Assembly: GCA_013205335.1 (NCBI GenBank)
Contig: JABMNB010000244.1
Span: 1-11,085 of the forward strand
Reading direction: 5' to 3'
DNA from: Rhodospirillales bacterium
Lineage (GTDB): Bacteria > Pseudomonadota > Alphaproteobacteria > Reyranellales > Reyranellaceae
DNA: 11,085 bases
A program made the position numbers and the translations under genes. Below the pieces are notes generated by a model, which was not told the DNA's origin, searched no databases, and saw only the letters and a list, made by a program, of their open reading frames with translations. The stretch's first letter is position 1; each line of letters starts with the position of its first letter. Below, piece by piece: positions 5,358-11,085 of the stretch.

Positions 5358-6908
5358 TTATGTAAAGTTGAGCCGCTGTTCTTCCAGCCAGGTCGCGAAC
5401 GCTTCGCGTTCTCCGGCCGACATGTGCAGGCCCTCCTTGGTCCGCCGCCACAGAACGTCTTCCGCGTCGACGGCCCACTCGTCACGCACCAGATGGCGAA
5501 CCTCGACCTCGTAAAGCGAGCCGCCGAAATGGCGGCCCAGATCCGAGACGGTCTTGACGTTCTCGAGGAGGTCGTCCAACCCCGAACCGTGCCGGCGGGC
5601 CAGGATGCGGACGAGATCTTTCGGCAGACCAGGCTTGTTGATGGCAGCTCCATCGACGAACTGGTCGAAGGCCTCCTCGAAAGTCGGGGCATCGGCCATC
5701 TCGCCGTCGTAGACGGCGCGGCTGTCGGTCCAGGGACCGCCCATGCTCGGAAAATAAGGCTGCAGGTCGCGCAGCGCATGCTCCGCCAGCCGGCGGTAGG
5801 TCGTGATCTTGCCGCCGAATACCGACAGGATGGGGGCTCTGGGACCATTCGGTCCCGAGGCGGCGCCGTCCACTTCGAGGTGGTAATCGCGGGTCACCTT
5901 CGAAGGATTGTCGTCGCCGTCGTCGAACAGGGGGCGAACGCCCGAATACGTCCAGACCACGTCCTCGGGCCGAACGGGCTTTGCCATGTAGCGGCCGGCA
6001 ATGTCGCAGAGATAGGCGATTTCTTCGGGCGAGCAGACCGGATGCTCGCCCTCCGCGACCGCGATGTCGGTGGTGCCGATCAGCGAGAAGGCGCGCTCGT
6101 AGGGGATGACGAACACGATGCGCTTGTCGCTGTTCTGCAGGATGAAGGCATGGTCGCCCTCGTACAGGCGTGGCACGATGATGTGGCTGCCCTTCACCAG
6201 TCGCACGCGCTTGGGCGTCTTGATCTCGGTCTGCTCGTCGACGAAGTGCTTCACCCAGGGGCCGGCGGCGTTCACCAGCCCGCGCGCCTTGAGGTGCACG
6301 GGTGTGCCGCCGGGACCTTCGAGCTCGATGTGCCAGAGCTTGCCGTCTTCGCTGCGGCGGGCCGAGACGCAGCGGTGGCGGGCATAGATCCGGGCCCCCA
6401 TCTCGCGCGCCGACTTCAGGTTGGAGATCACCAGGCGCGCATCGTCGACCCACGCGTCGGAATAGACGAAACCCTTCTGGAAGCTGGGTTTCAGGCCGAC
6501 GCCGAACTTCGACTCCGGCAGGTCGACCGCGACCGACTTGGGCAGGGTCATGTGCCAGTCGAGATGGTCGTAGAGCCAAAGGCCGAGGCGCAGCATCCAG
6601 CGCGGCCGCAGGTGCGGCTCATGCGGCAGCACGAAACGCAGGGGCCAGGAAAGATGTGGCGCCTTGGCCAGCAGCACCTCGCGCTCCTGCAGCGCCTCGC
6701 GGACCAGGCGGAACTCGTAGGTTTCCAGGTAGCGCAGGCCGCCATGGATCAGCTTGGTCGACTTGGAGGAGGTGGCGCTGGCGAAATCGTTCATTTCGCA
6801 GAGGCCGACCTTGAGCGCCCGCCCCGCCGCGTCGCAGGCGATGCCCGCGCCATTGATGCCGCCGCCGACCACGAACAGGTCGAGCGGCCGATCTTCCGGT
6901 CCATTCAT
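5358..6908 (-). CDS. glpD: Aerobic glycerol-3-phosphate dehydrogenase, FAD-dependent
   Basis: GlpD oxidises sn-glycerol 3-phosphate to dihydroxyacetone phosphate at the inner membrane and passes electrons to the quinone pool. The 516-residue length is close to the E. coli enzyme (about 500). The FAD-binding start DLFVVGGGINGAG (10-22) and the acidic end of that fold (CEMNDFASATSSKSTKLIHG, 37-56) are intact, followed by GGLRYLE. The catalytic-core block SGVRPLF holds Arg325, and a helical C-terminal DAO_C domain completes the protein. ATG 6908 has a modest GGTAAG ahead of it, and no closer alternative exists. The gene is divergent from the 97-residue zinc-ribbon gene, with 52 bases between starts, so the two promoters must be close or overlapping; CTATAGG lies 10 bases before the ATG. 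No glpF, glpK or glpR is in view, so it appears uncoupled from a glycerol operon here. Confidence 0.95.
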   Translation of the reverse strand: MNGPEDRPLDLFVVGGGINGAGIACDAAGRALKVGLCEMNDFASATSSKSTKLIHGGLRYLETYEFRLVREALQEREVLLAKAPHLSWPLRFVLPHEPHLRPRWMLRLGLWLYDHLDWHMTLPKSVAVDLPESKFGVGLKPSFQKGFVYSDAWVDDARLVISNLKSAREMGARIYARHRCVSARRSEDGKLWHIELEGPGGTPVHLKARGLVNAAGPWVKHFVDEQTEIKTPKRVRLVKGSHIIVPRLYEGDHAFILQNSDKRIVFVIPYERAFSLIGTTDIAVAEGEHPVCSPEEIAYLCDIAGRYMAKPVRPEDVVWTYSGVRPLFDDGDDNPSKVTRDYHLEVDGAASGPNGPRAPILSVFGGKITTYRRLAEHALRDLQPYFPSMGGPWTDSRAVYDGEMADAPTFEEAFDQFVDGAAINKPGLPKDLVRILARRHGSGLDDLLENVKTVSDLGRHFGGSLYEVEVRHLVRDEWAVDAEDVLWRRTKEGLHMSAGEREAFATWLEEQRLNFT

Positions 6909-6960
6909 GGCTTACCTATAGCCCGCTTGACCGGGTTGCGCAGGAACCGCAAAAGGCCGC

Positions 6961-7254
6961 ATGGGTTTCCTGCTCAAGATCGCGCTGTTCGGCCTTGCCA
7001 TCTACGGCGTGTACAGGAGTTTCCGGTACTGGAAGGGTCTGTTCGACCGTTTTACGGGCAATACCGACCTGCCTCAGCGTCGTCCGCCGCCCCCATCCCC
7101 GCCTCCGAAACCAGTGACCCGGCCCGAGCCGCCGACCGCGGAACCGCTGCGCAAGCCTGCGGTCATCGAGGATACTGTCCAGTGCGCCGGCTGCGGTGCC
7201 TATATTTCGACCGCTGCGGAAAAATGCGGCCAATGCGGCCGTCCAAGGCCATAA
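6961..7254 (+). CDS. Small membrane-anchored zinc-ribbon protein (PP0621-like), unknown function
   Basis: This 97-residue protein has three parts: a hydrophobic N-terminal segment (about 3-17) that should anchor it in the inner membrane, a Pro-rich linker (about 40-66, including runs of Pro), and a C-terminal zinc ribbon. The ribbon has CAGC at about 75-78 and CGQC at about 90-93, two CxxC pairs that could hold one zinc. The architecture resembles the PP0621 family of small uncharacterised proteobacterial proteins. ATG 6961 has AAAAGG four bases upstream. The gene is divergent from glpD and lies 115 bases before glyQ on the same strand, but glyQ has its own promoter. A 7-bp inverted repeat (7234-7240 with 7255-7261) straddles its stop codon and may be a weak terminator. 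Composition and CxxC spacing argue for a real gene; no function is claimed. Confidence 0.7.
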   Translation: MGFLLKIALFGLAIYGVYRSFRYWKGLFDRFTGNTDLPQRRPPPPSPPPKPVTRPEPPTAEPLRKPAVIEDTVQCAGCGAYISTAAEKCGQCGRPRP

Positions 7255-7261
7255 GGCCGCA
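7234..7261 (+). terminator. Inverted repeat across the stop codon of the zinc-ribbon gene, weak terminator candidate
   Basis: Arms TGCGGCC (7234-7240) and GGCCGCA (7255-7261) are separated by 14 bases that include the TAA stop. No T-run follows, so any termination would be Rho-dependent or partial. Confidence 0.25.
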
Positions 7262-7275
7262 GTGCGCCGCCAGCC

Positions 7276-7304
7276 TTGACCGGCTGGGGGGTGGAACCTA
7301 TTTT
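7276..7304 (+). promoter_or_regulatory. Sigma-70-like promoter for glyQ-glyS-ppdK
   Basis: TTGACC (7276-7281) and TATTTT (7299-7304) are separated by exactly 17 bases, close to the housekeeping consensus. The -10 element ends 65 bases before the glyQ GTG. The -35 hexamer fills the loop of a perfect 6-bp inverted repeat (CCAGCC 7270-7275 with GGCTGG 7282-7287). The leader then holds a 10-bp palindrome, AAAGGCCTTT (7341-7350). It is the best promoter seen in the window. Confidence 0.6.
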
Positions 7305-7369
7305 GCCGCACCGCAAAAACGGCCATAAGTTGCGGAAATAAAAGGCCTTTAGAGCTTCGGGGAATACCG

Positions 7370-8293
7370 GTGTCGAACCCCTCAGCAGTGCGCGGGAAAC
7401 CGACGTGCTTTCAGGAACTCATCCTGACCCTGCAGGACTATTGGGCGGCCCAGGGCTGCCTGATCCTCCAGCCGTTCGACATGGAGATGGGTGCCGGCAC
7501 GTTCCACACGGCGACGACGCTGCGGGCGCTCGGGCCGAAGCGCTGGTACGCGGCCTATGTGCAGCCGTCGCGGCGGCCGACAGACGGACGCTACGGCAAC
7601 AATCCGAACCGGCTTCAGCACTATTACCAGTTCCAGGCGATCCTCAAGCCGTCGCCTCCCGACATCATCGAACGCTATCTGGGTTCGTTGCAGGCGATCG
7701 GCATCGACACGACGCTGCACGACATCCGCTTCGTCGAGGATGACTGGGAGAGCCCGACGCTGGGCGCCTGGGGACTGGGCTGGGAAGTCTGGTGCGACGG
7801 TATGGAGATCACGCAGTTCACCTACTTCCAGCAGGTGGGTGGCATCGAGGTCGATCTGGTGGCCGGCGAGATCACCTACGGGCTCGAGCGGCTGGCCATG
7901 TATCTGTTCGACAGGAAGACGGTCTACGACCTGCCCTACAATCGTGCCGACTGCGAGGTGCCGCTGACCTATGGCGACGTGTTCCTGCAGAACGAGCAGG
8001 AGCAGTCGGCCTACAATTTCGAGCATGCCGACGTCGACATGCTGTTCCGCCACTTCGCCGACGCCGAAAAGGAGTGCGGCCGGCTGATCGAGAAGAAGCT
8101 GCCACTGCCGGCCTATGAGCAATGCATCAAGGCCAGCCATGCCTTCAACCTGCTCGACGCGCGCGGCGTGATCAGTGTCACCGAGCGGCAGAGCTATATC
8201 CTGCGCGTCCGCAACCTCGCCAAGGCCTGTTGCGAGACATGGCTGGCGACGCAGAAAAAACCTGCCCTGAGCGCAGTCGAAGGGGCTGCTTGA
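7370..8293 (+). CDS. glyQ: Glycine--tRNA ligase alpha subunit
   Basis: This is the alpha subunit of the heterotetrameric bacterial glycyl-tRNA synthetase, a class II enzyme that charges tRNA-Gly with glycine in the cytosol. The 307 residues compare with about 303 in E. coli. The strongly conserved N-terminal part is present (FQELILTLQDYWAAQGC, about 15-31, then LQPFDMEMGAGTFHTAT), with the blocks RRPTDGRYGNNPNR, HHIR-like DIRFVEDDWESP, GWEVWCDGMEI and ITYGLERLAMY characteristic of GlyQ. Start is GTG 7370, with GGGGAA six to eleven bases upstream. The natural end is at about CETWLATQKK; the last residues, PALSAVEGAA, are encoded by a dispersed palindromic repeat (8265-8284). glyS starts two bases after the last base of the glyQ stop codon. 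Expression should come from the promoter at 7276-7304. Confidence 0.97.
   Translation: MSNPSAVRGKPTCFQELILTLQDYWAAQGCLILQPFDMEMGAGTFHTATTLRALGPKRWYAAYVQPSRRPTDGRYGNNPNRLQHYYQFQAILKPSPPDIIERYLGSLQAIGIDTTLHDIRFVEDDWESPTLGAWGLGWEVWCDGMEITQFTYFQQVGGIEVDLVAGEITYGLERLAMYLFDRKTVYDLPYNRADCEVPLTYGDVFLQNEQEQSAYNFEHADVDMLFRHFADAEKECGRLIEKKLPLPAYEQCIKASHAFNLLDARGVISVTERQSYILRVRNLAKACCETWLATQKKPALSAVEGAA
8265..8284. repeat. Dispersed palindromic repeat in the 3' end of glyQ
   Basis: The 20-base unit starts CCCTGAGCG and ends GTCGAAGGG, with inverted ends (CCCT/AGGG). It is recognised from memory as a widespread alphaproteobacterial and environmental-genome repeat whose translations read PALSAVEG, CPERSRRG, PFDCAQGR or LRSGQ depending on frame; all of these appear in the reading frames over this site. 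Here it is in frame with glyQ, and its AAGGGG end lies 9-10 bases before the glyS ATG, where it can act as the ribosome binding site. Confidence 0.7.
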
Positions 8294-8294
8294 G

Positions 8295-10346
8295 ATGGCC
8301 GAGCTTCTTCTCGAGATCCTGAGCGAAGAGATTCCGGCGCGCATGCAGGCGCGCGCGGCCGAGGACCTGAAGCGACTGATCTGTGACGGGCTGAAGGGCG
8401 CCGGCATCGGCTTCGAGACGGCACAGGCCTTCGTGACGCCGCGCCGTCTCACGCTCGTGATCGACGGCATTCCCGCGGTGCGTGACGACGTCAGCGAGGA
8501 AAAGCGCGGTCCGCGCGTCGGCGCGCCGGACCAGGCGGTGCAGGGATTCCTGAAGGGGGCGGGCCTTGCCTCTCTCGAACAGGCGGAGAAACGCAACACC
8601 GGGAAGGGCGAGTTCTGGTTCGCCGTCGTCACCAGGAAGGGTGGGCCGACCGCGGAGGCGCTGCCCCATGTGATCGACGCCGCGATGAAGGCGCTGCCCT
8701 GGCCCAAGTCGATGAAATGGGGCAGTGGCACCCTGCAGTGGGTGCGCCCGCTGCAGTCCATCGTCGCGCTGTTCGACGGCCGGGTGCTGGAGGGCGAAGT
8801 TTCACCCGGCGGTGCCATGGCACCCATCAAATTCGGTGACACGACACGCGGCCATCGTTTCCTGAGCAAGGGCGAGTTCGCGGTCACGAGATTCGCAGAT
8901 TACGAGGCCAAGCTGCGGGCTGCCCACGTGATCCTCGATCCGGCGGAACGCAAGAAGATCATCCTCGAGGGCGCGCGCCGCCTAAGCAGCGACGCTCGGG
9001 TCGGGCTGCGCGACGATGCGGGGCTGCTCGACGAGGTCACGGGCCTGGTCGAATGGCCGGTCCCGCTGATGGGCACGATCGATGCGCAGTTCATGGATGT
9101 GCCGCCTGAAGTGCTGATCGTGTCGATGAAGGTGCATCTGCGCCATTTCACCACGACGAGGGCCGACGGCGCGCTGGCCAACCGCTTCGTCGTGGTCGCC
9201 AACAACGTGGCGCGCGATGGCGGCAAGGTGATCGTCGAGGGCAACGAACGCGTGCTGCGCGCGCGGTTGAGCGACGCCAAGTTCTTCTGGGATCAGGATC
9301 GCCGGACGACGCTGGAAAGCCGCCTGCCTTCGCTGAAGCGGATCGTGTTCCACGCCAAGCTCGGCACCCAGGCCGAGCGAGTCGATCGCATCGCGACGCT
9401 GGCCATGGAGATCGCTAAGGCCGTTCCTGGTGCCGATGCTGCCGAGGTCGAGCAGGCGGCGCGGCTCTGCAAAGCCGATCTCGTGACCGGCATGGTGGGG
9501 GAATTCCCTGAGTTGCAGGGCGTCATGGGCCGCTACTATGCGCTGGGCGAGAACCTGCCGGCGTCCGTCGCCGACGCGATCGGCGACCATTACACACCGG
9601 CCGGGCCCAACGACCGCTGCCCCACCGCACCGGCGTCCATCGCCATTGCGCTGGCCGACAAGCTCGACGCGCTGACTTCCTTCTGGGCGATCGGCGAGAA
9701 GCCCACCGGCTCGCGCGATCCCTTCGCGCTCCGCCGGGCCGCGCTCGGCGTCATCCGGATCGTGGTCGAGAACAAGCTTCGGCTGCCGCTCAAGCCTTTC
9801 CTCAAGGCCGACGATCTGCTCGCCTTCTTCGCCGAGCGTCTCAAGGTACAGATGCGCGAGAAAGGCGTGCGCCACGATGTGGTCGACGCCGTCGTCTCGC
9901 TGGGCGGCGAGGACGATCTCGTCCGGCTGCTGGCGCGGGTCGGGGCGCTGCAGGCCTTCCTCGGCACCGAGGCGGGCAGGAACCTGCTGACGGCCTATGG
10001 CCGCGCCGCCAACATCGTCCGCGCGGAGGAGAAGAAGGACAAGGGACTCGCCGCGAAGATCGCCGGTGCGCCCGATGCCGCCCTGCTGGAACAAGCGGAG
10101 GAGAAAACCGTTGCTTCCGCCTTGGACCAGGTTGCGCGCATGGTGAAGCCGGCGCTTGCCGCCGAGGATTTCGCGGGCGCCATGGCGGCGTTTGCGGGTC
10201 TGCGCGGGCCGATCGACGACCTGTTCGACAAGGTCACGGTCAACGTGACGGACAGGCCCGAGGTTCGCCTGAACAGGCTGAAGCTGCTCAACCAGATTCG
10301 TGCCACCATGGATGCGGTGGCCGACTTTTCAAAGATCGAGGGCTAA
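8295..10346 (+). CDS. glyS: Glycine--tRNA ligase beta subunit
   Basis: GlyS is the large subunit of the alpha2-beta2 glycyl-tRNA synthetase and contributes tRNA recognition. Its 683 residues match the family (about 689 in E. coli). The N-terminal signature LLLEILSEEIPARM (4-17) is typical, followed by the blocks TPRRLTL, KSMKWG and LQWVRPLQS, then the central region with LLDEVTGLVEWP, VPPEVLIVSMKVHLRHF and FFWDQDRR. The DHYTPAGPNDRCP and RDPFALRRAALGVIRI motifs come near residues 430-490. A helical DALR-like anticodon-binding domain ends the protein (LFDKVTVNV through RLNRLKLLNQIR). ATG 8295 follows the glyQ stop by one base; the likely ribosome binding site (AAGGGG, 8280-8285) lies in the repeat at the end of glyQ. 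The frame is intact and no lesion is seen. It acts as an obligate partner of GlyQ. Confidence 0.97.
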   Translation: MAELLLEILSEEIPARMQARAAEDLKRLICDGLKGAGIGFETAQAFVTPRRLTLVIDGIPAVRDDVSEEKRGPRVGAPDQAVQGFLKGAGLASLEQAEKRNTGKGEFWFAVVTRKGGPTAEALPHVIDAAMKALPWPKSMKWGSGTLQWVRPLQSIVALFDGRVLEGEVSPGGAMAPIKFGDTTRGHRFLSKGEFAVTRFADYEAKLRAAHVILDPAERKKIILEGARRLSSDARVGLRDDAGLLDEVTGLVEWPVPLMGTIDAQFMDVPPEVLIVSMKVHLRHFTTTRADGALANRFVVVANNVARDGGKVIVEGNERVLRARLSDAKFFWDQDRRTTLESRLPSLKRIVFHAKLGTQAERVDRIATLAMEIAKAVPGADAAEVEQAARLCKADLVTGMVGEFPELQGVMGRYYALGENLPASVADAIGDHYTPAGPNDRCPTAPASIAIALADKLDALTSFWAIGEKPTGSRDPFALRRAALGVIRIVVENKLRLPLKPFLKADDLLAFFAERLKVQMREKGVRHDVVDAVVSLGGEDDLVRLLARVGALQAFLGTEAGRNLLTAYGRAANIVRAEEKKDKGLAAKIAGAPDAALLEQAEEKTVASALDQVARMVKPALAAEDFAGAMAAFAGLRGPIDDLFDKVTVNVTDRPEVRLNRLKLLNQIRATMDAVADFSKIEG

Positions 10347-10348
10347 GA

Positions 10349-11085
10349 ATGGCCAAGTGGGTCTATAGTTTCGGGGATGGCAAGGCCGAGGGCCGTGCCG
10401 AGATGCGCAACCTCTTGGGCGGCAAGGGCGCCAATCTGGCCGAGATGTCGAGCCTTGGCCTGCCGGTGCCGCCGGGCTTCACCATCTCCACCGAGGTCTG
10501 CACCTATTTCTACGACAACAAGAAGACCTACCCGCCCGAACTGAAGGACGAACTCGAGAAGGCGCTCGTCGAGATCGAGAAGGTCGTCGGCATCAATTTC
10601 GGTGATGCCGCCAATCCGTTGCTGGTCTCGGTCCGCTCGGGTGCCCGTGCCTCGATGCCGGGCATGATGGATACGGTGTTGAACCTCGGCCTCAACGACA
10701 AGACGGTGGTGGGTCTCGCCAAGTCGTCGGGCGACGAGCGCTTCGCCTGGGACAGCTACCGCCGCTTCATCCAGATGTATTCCAACGTCGTGCTCGACGT
10801 GGGCCATCACTATTTCGAGGAAGCGCTGGAGATCAAGAAAGAGGATCTCGGCGTCTCCATGGACACCGACCTCAAGGCCGCCGACTGGCGGTCGATCGTA
10901 GTCGAGTACAAGAAGCTGGTCGAGAAGCGCACCGGCAAGCCGTTCCCGCAGGAGCCGCGGGAACAGCTGTGGGGCGCCGTCGGCGCGGTGTTCGACTCAT
11001 GGATGAACCAGCGGGCGATCACCTATCGACGCCTGCATTCGATCCCCGAGAGCTGGGGCACCGCGGTGAACGTGCAGGCCATGGT
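10349..11085 (+). CDS. ppdK: Pyruvate, phosphate dikinase, N-terminal part (cut by window end)
   Basis: The frame from ATG 10349 stays open to the window end and gives 245 complete codons of a protein that normally has close to 900 residues. It starts MAKWVYSFGDG, then LLGGKGANLAEMSSLGLPVPPGF (about 22-44) and SVRSGARASMPGMMDTVLNLG (about 92-112). These are hallmark nucleotide-binding blocks of PpdK, which interconverts pyruvate, ATP and phosphate with phosphoenolpyruvate, AMP and diphosphate. GAGGG stands about seven bases upstream, and the gene begins two bases after the glyS stop, so it is probably co-transcribed with glyQS. The glyQ-glyS-ppdK order is common in alphaproteobacteria. The His-domain and PEP-binding domain lie beyond the window. 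Confidence 0.96.
   Translation, partial: MAKWVYSFGDGKAEGRAEMRNLLGGKGANLAEMSSLGLPVPPGFTISTEVCTYFYDNKKTYPPELKDELEKALVEIEKVVGINFGDAANPLLVSVRSGARASMPGMMDTVLNLGLNDKTVVGLAKSSGDERFAWDSYRRFIQMYSNVVLDVGHHYFEEALEIKKEDLGVSMDTDLKAADWRSIVVEYKKLVEKRTGKPFPQEPREQLWGAVGAVFDSWMNQRAITYRRLHSIPESWGTAVNVQAM

Noticed and set aside
5424..7328. Long plus-strand open frame (634 codons) across glpD
   Set aside because: It is antisense to the well-conserved glpD, rich in Ala, Arg, Gly and His as expected of a high-GC shadow, and also overlaps the zinc-ribbon gene in another frame.
7305..7369. T-box or other glycine-responsive riboswitch in the glyQ leader
   Set aside because: The leader is only about 65 bases, with no specifier loop, T-box sequence or glycine-aptamer features; only a 10-bp palindrome was found.
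7382..8887. Long minus-strand open frame (501 codons) opposite glyQ and glyS
   Set aside because: Both plus-strand genes are unmistakable; this frame is a GC-driven shadow with no recognisable domain.
8982..10094. Minus-strand open frame (370 codons) opposite glyS
   Set aside because: It lies wholly inside glyS, has shadow-like composition and shows no motif.

Overview
The window reads as a high-GC alphaproteobacterial chromosome. The glyQ-glyS-ppdK order, the two-subunit glycyl-tRNA synthetase and the aerobic GlpD all fit that class, possibly Rhodospirillales/Hyphomicrobiales-like; the genus cannot be fixed from sequence alone. Most of it is ordinary housekeeping and metabolic DNA. The exception is the first 3.7 kb, which looks like a small accessory insertion at a tRNA gene.

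Left part (1-3740). The window opens with the last 55 codons of a dipeptide/oligopeptide ABC transporter ATPase. A hairpin follows, then a 29-bp copy of the 3' end of a tRNA-Pro gene (223-251). Next come an AT-richer leader (about 45% GC over 301-410) and a tightly coupled three-gene exporter operon: FtsX-like permease, ATPase and HlyD-type periplasmic adaptor, a DevBCA/MacAB-like layout. After the operon lies a minus-strand scrap of an ISAzo13-like transposase, a strong hairpin, and the intact tRNA-Pro(CGG) gene on the minus strand, whose 3' end matches the left copy with one mismatch. Removing 223-3660 would leave a simple transporter-terminator-tRNA-Pro arrangement, so the exporter plausibly sits on a small tRNA-targeted insertion that has no integrase of its own.

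Middle (3741-7260). An aspartate-dehydrogenase-family oxidoreductase on the plus strand converges, three bases apart, with a minus-strand secreted Spy/CpxP-like LTXXQ protein. The respiratory glycerol-3-phosphate dehydrogenase gene glpD follows on the minus strand. Divergent from glpD, with a 52-bp gap, is a 97-residue membrane-anchored zinc-ribbon protein of unknown function.

Right part (7261-11085). A good sigma-70-like promoter (TTGACC-17-TATTTT) precedes glyQ, glyS and the start of ppdK (pyruvate, phosphate dikinase, cut by the window end). All three run on the plus strand with junctions of 1-2 bases, so they look like one operon. A dispersed palindromic repeat of the 'PALSAVEG' type lies in frame at the end of glyQ. 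It encodes the GlyQ C-terminal tail and also supplies the apparent ribosome binding site of glyS.

No CRISPR array, toxin-antitoxin pair or recognisable defence system was seen. The items most worth a second look are the tRNA-flanked exporter cassette, the repeat-encoded GlyQ tail, and the aspartate dehydrogenase homologue that seems to lack the family's catalytic histidine.
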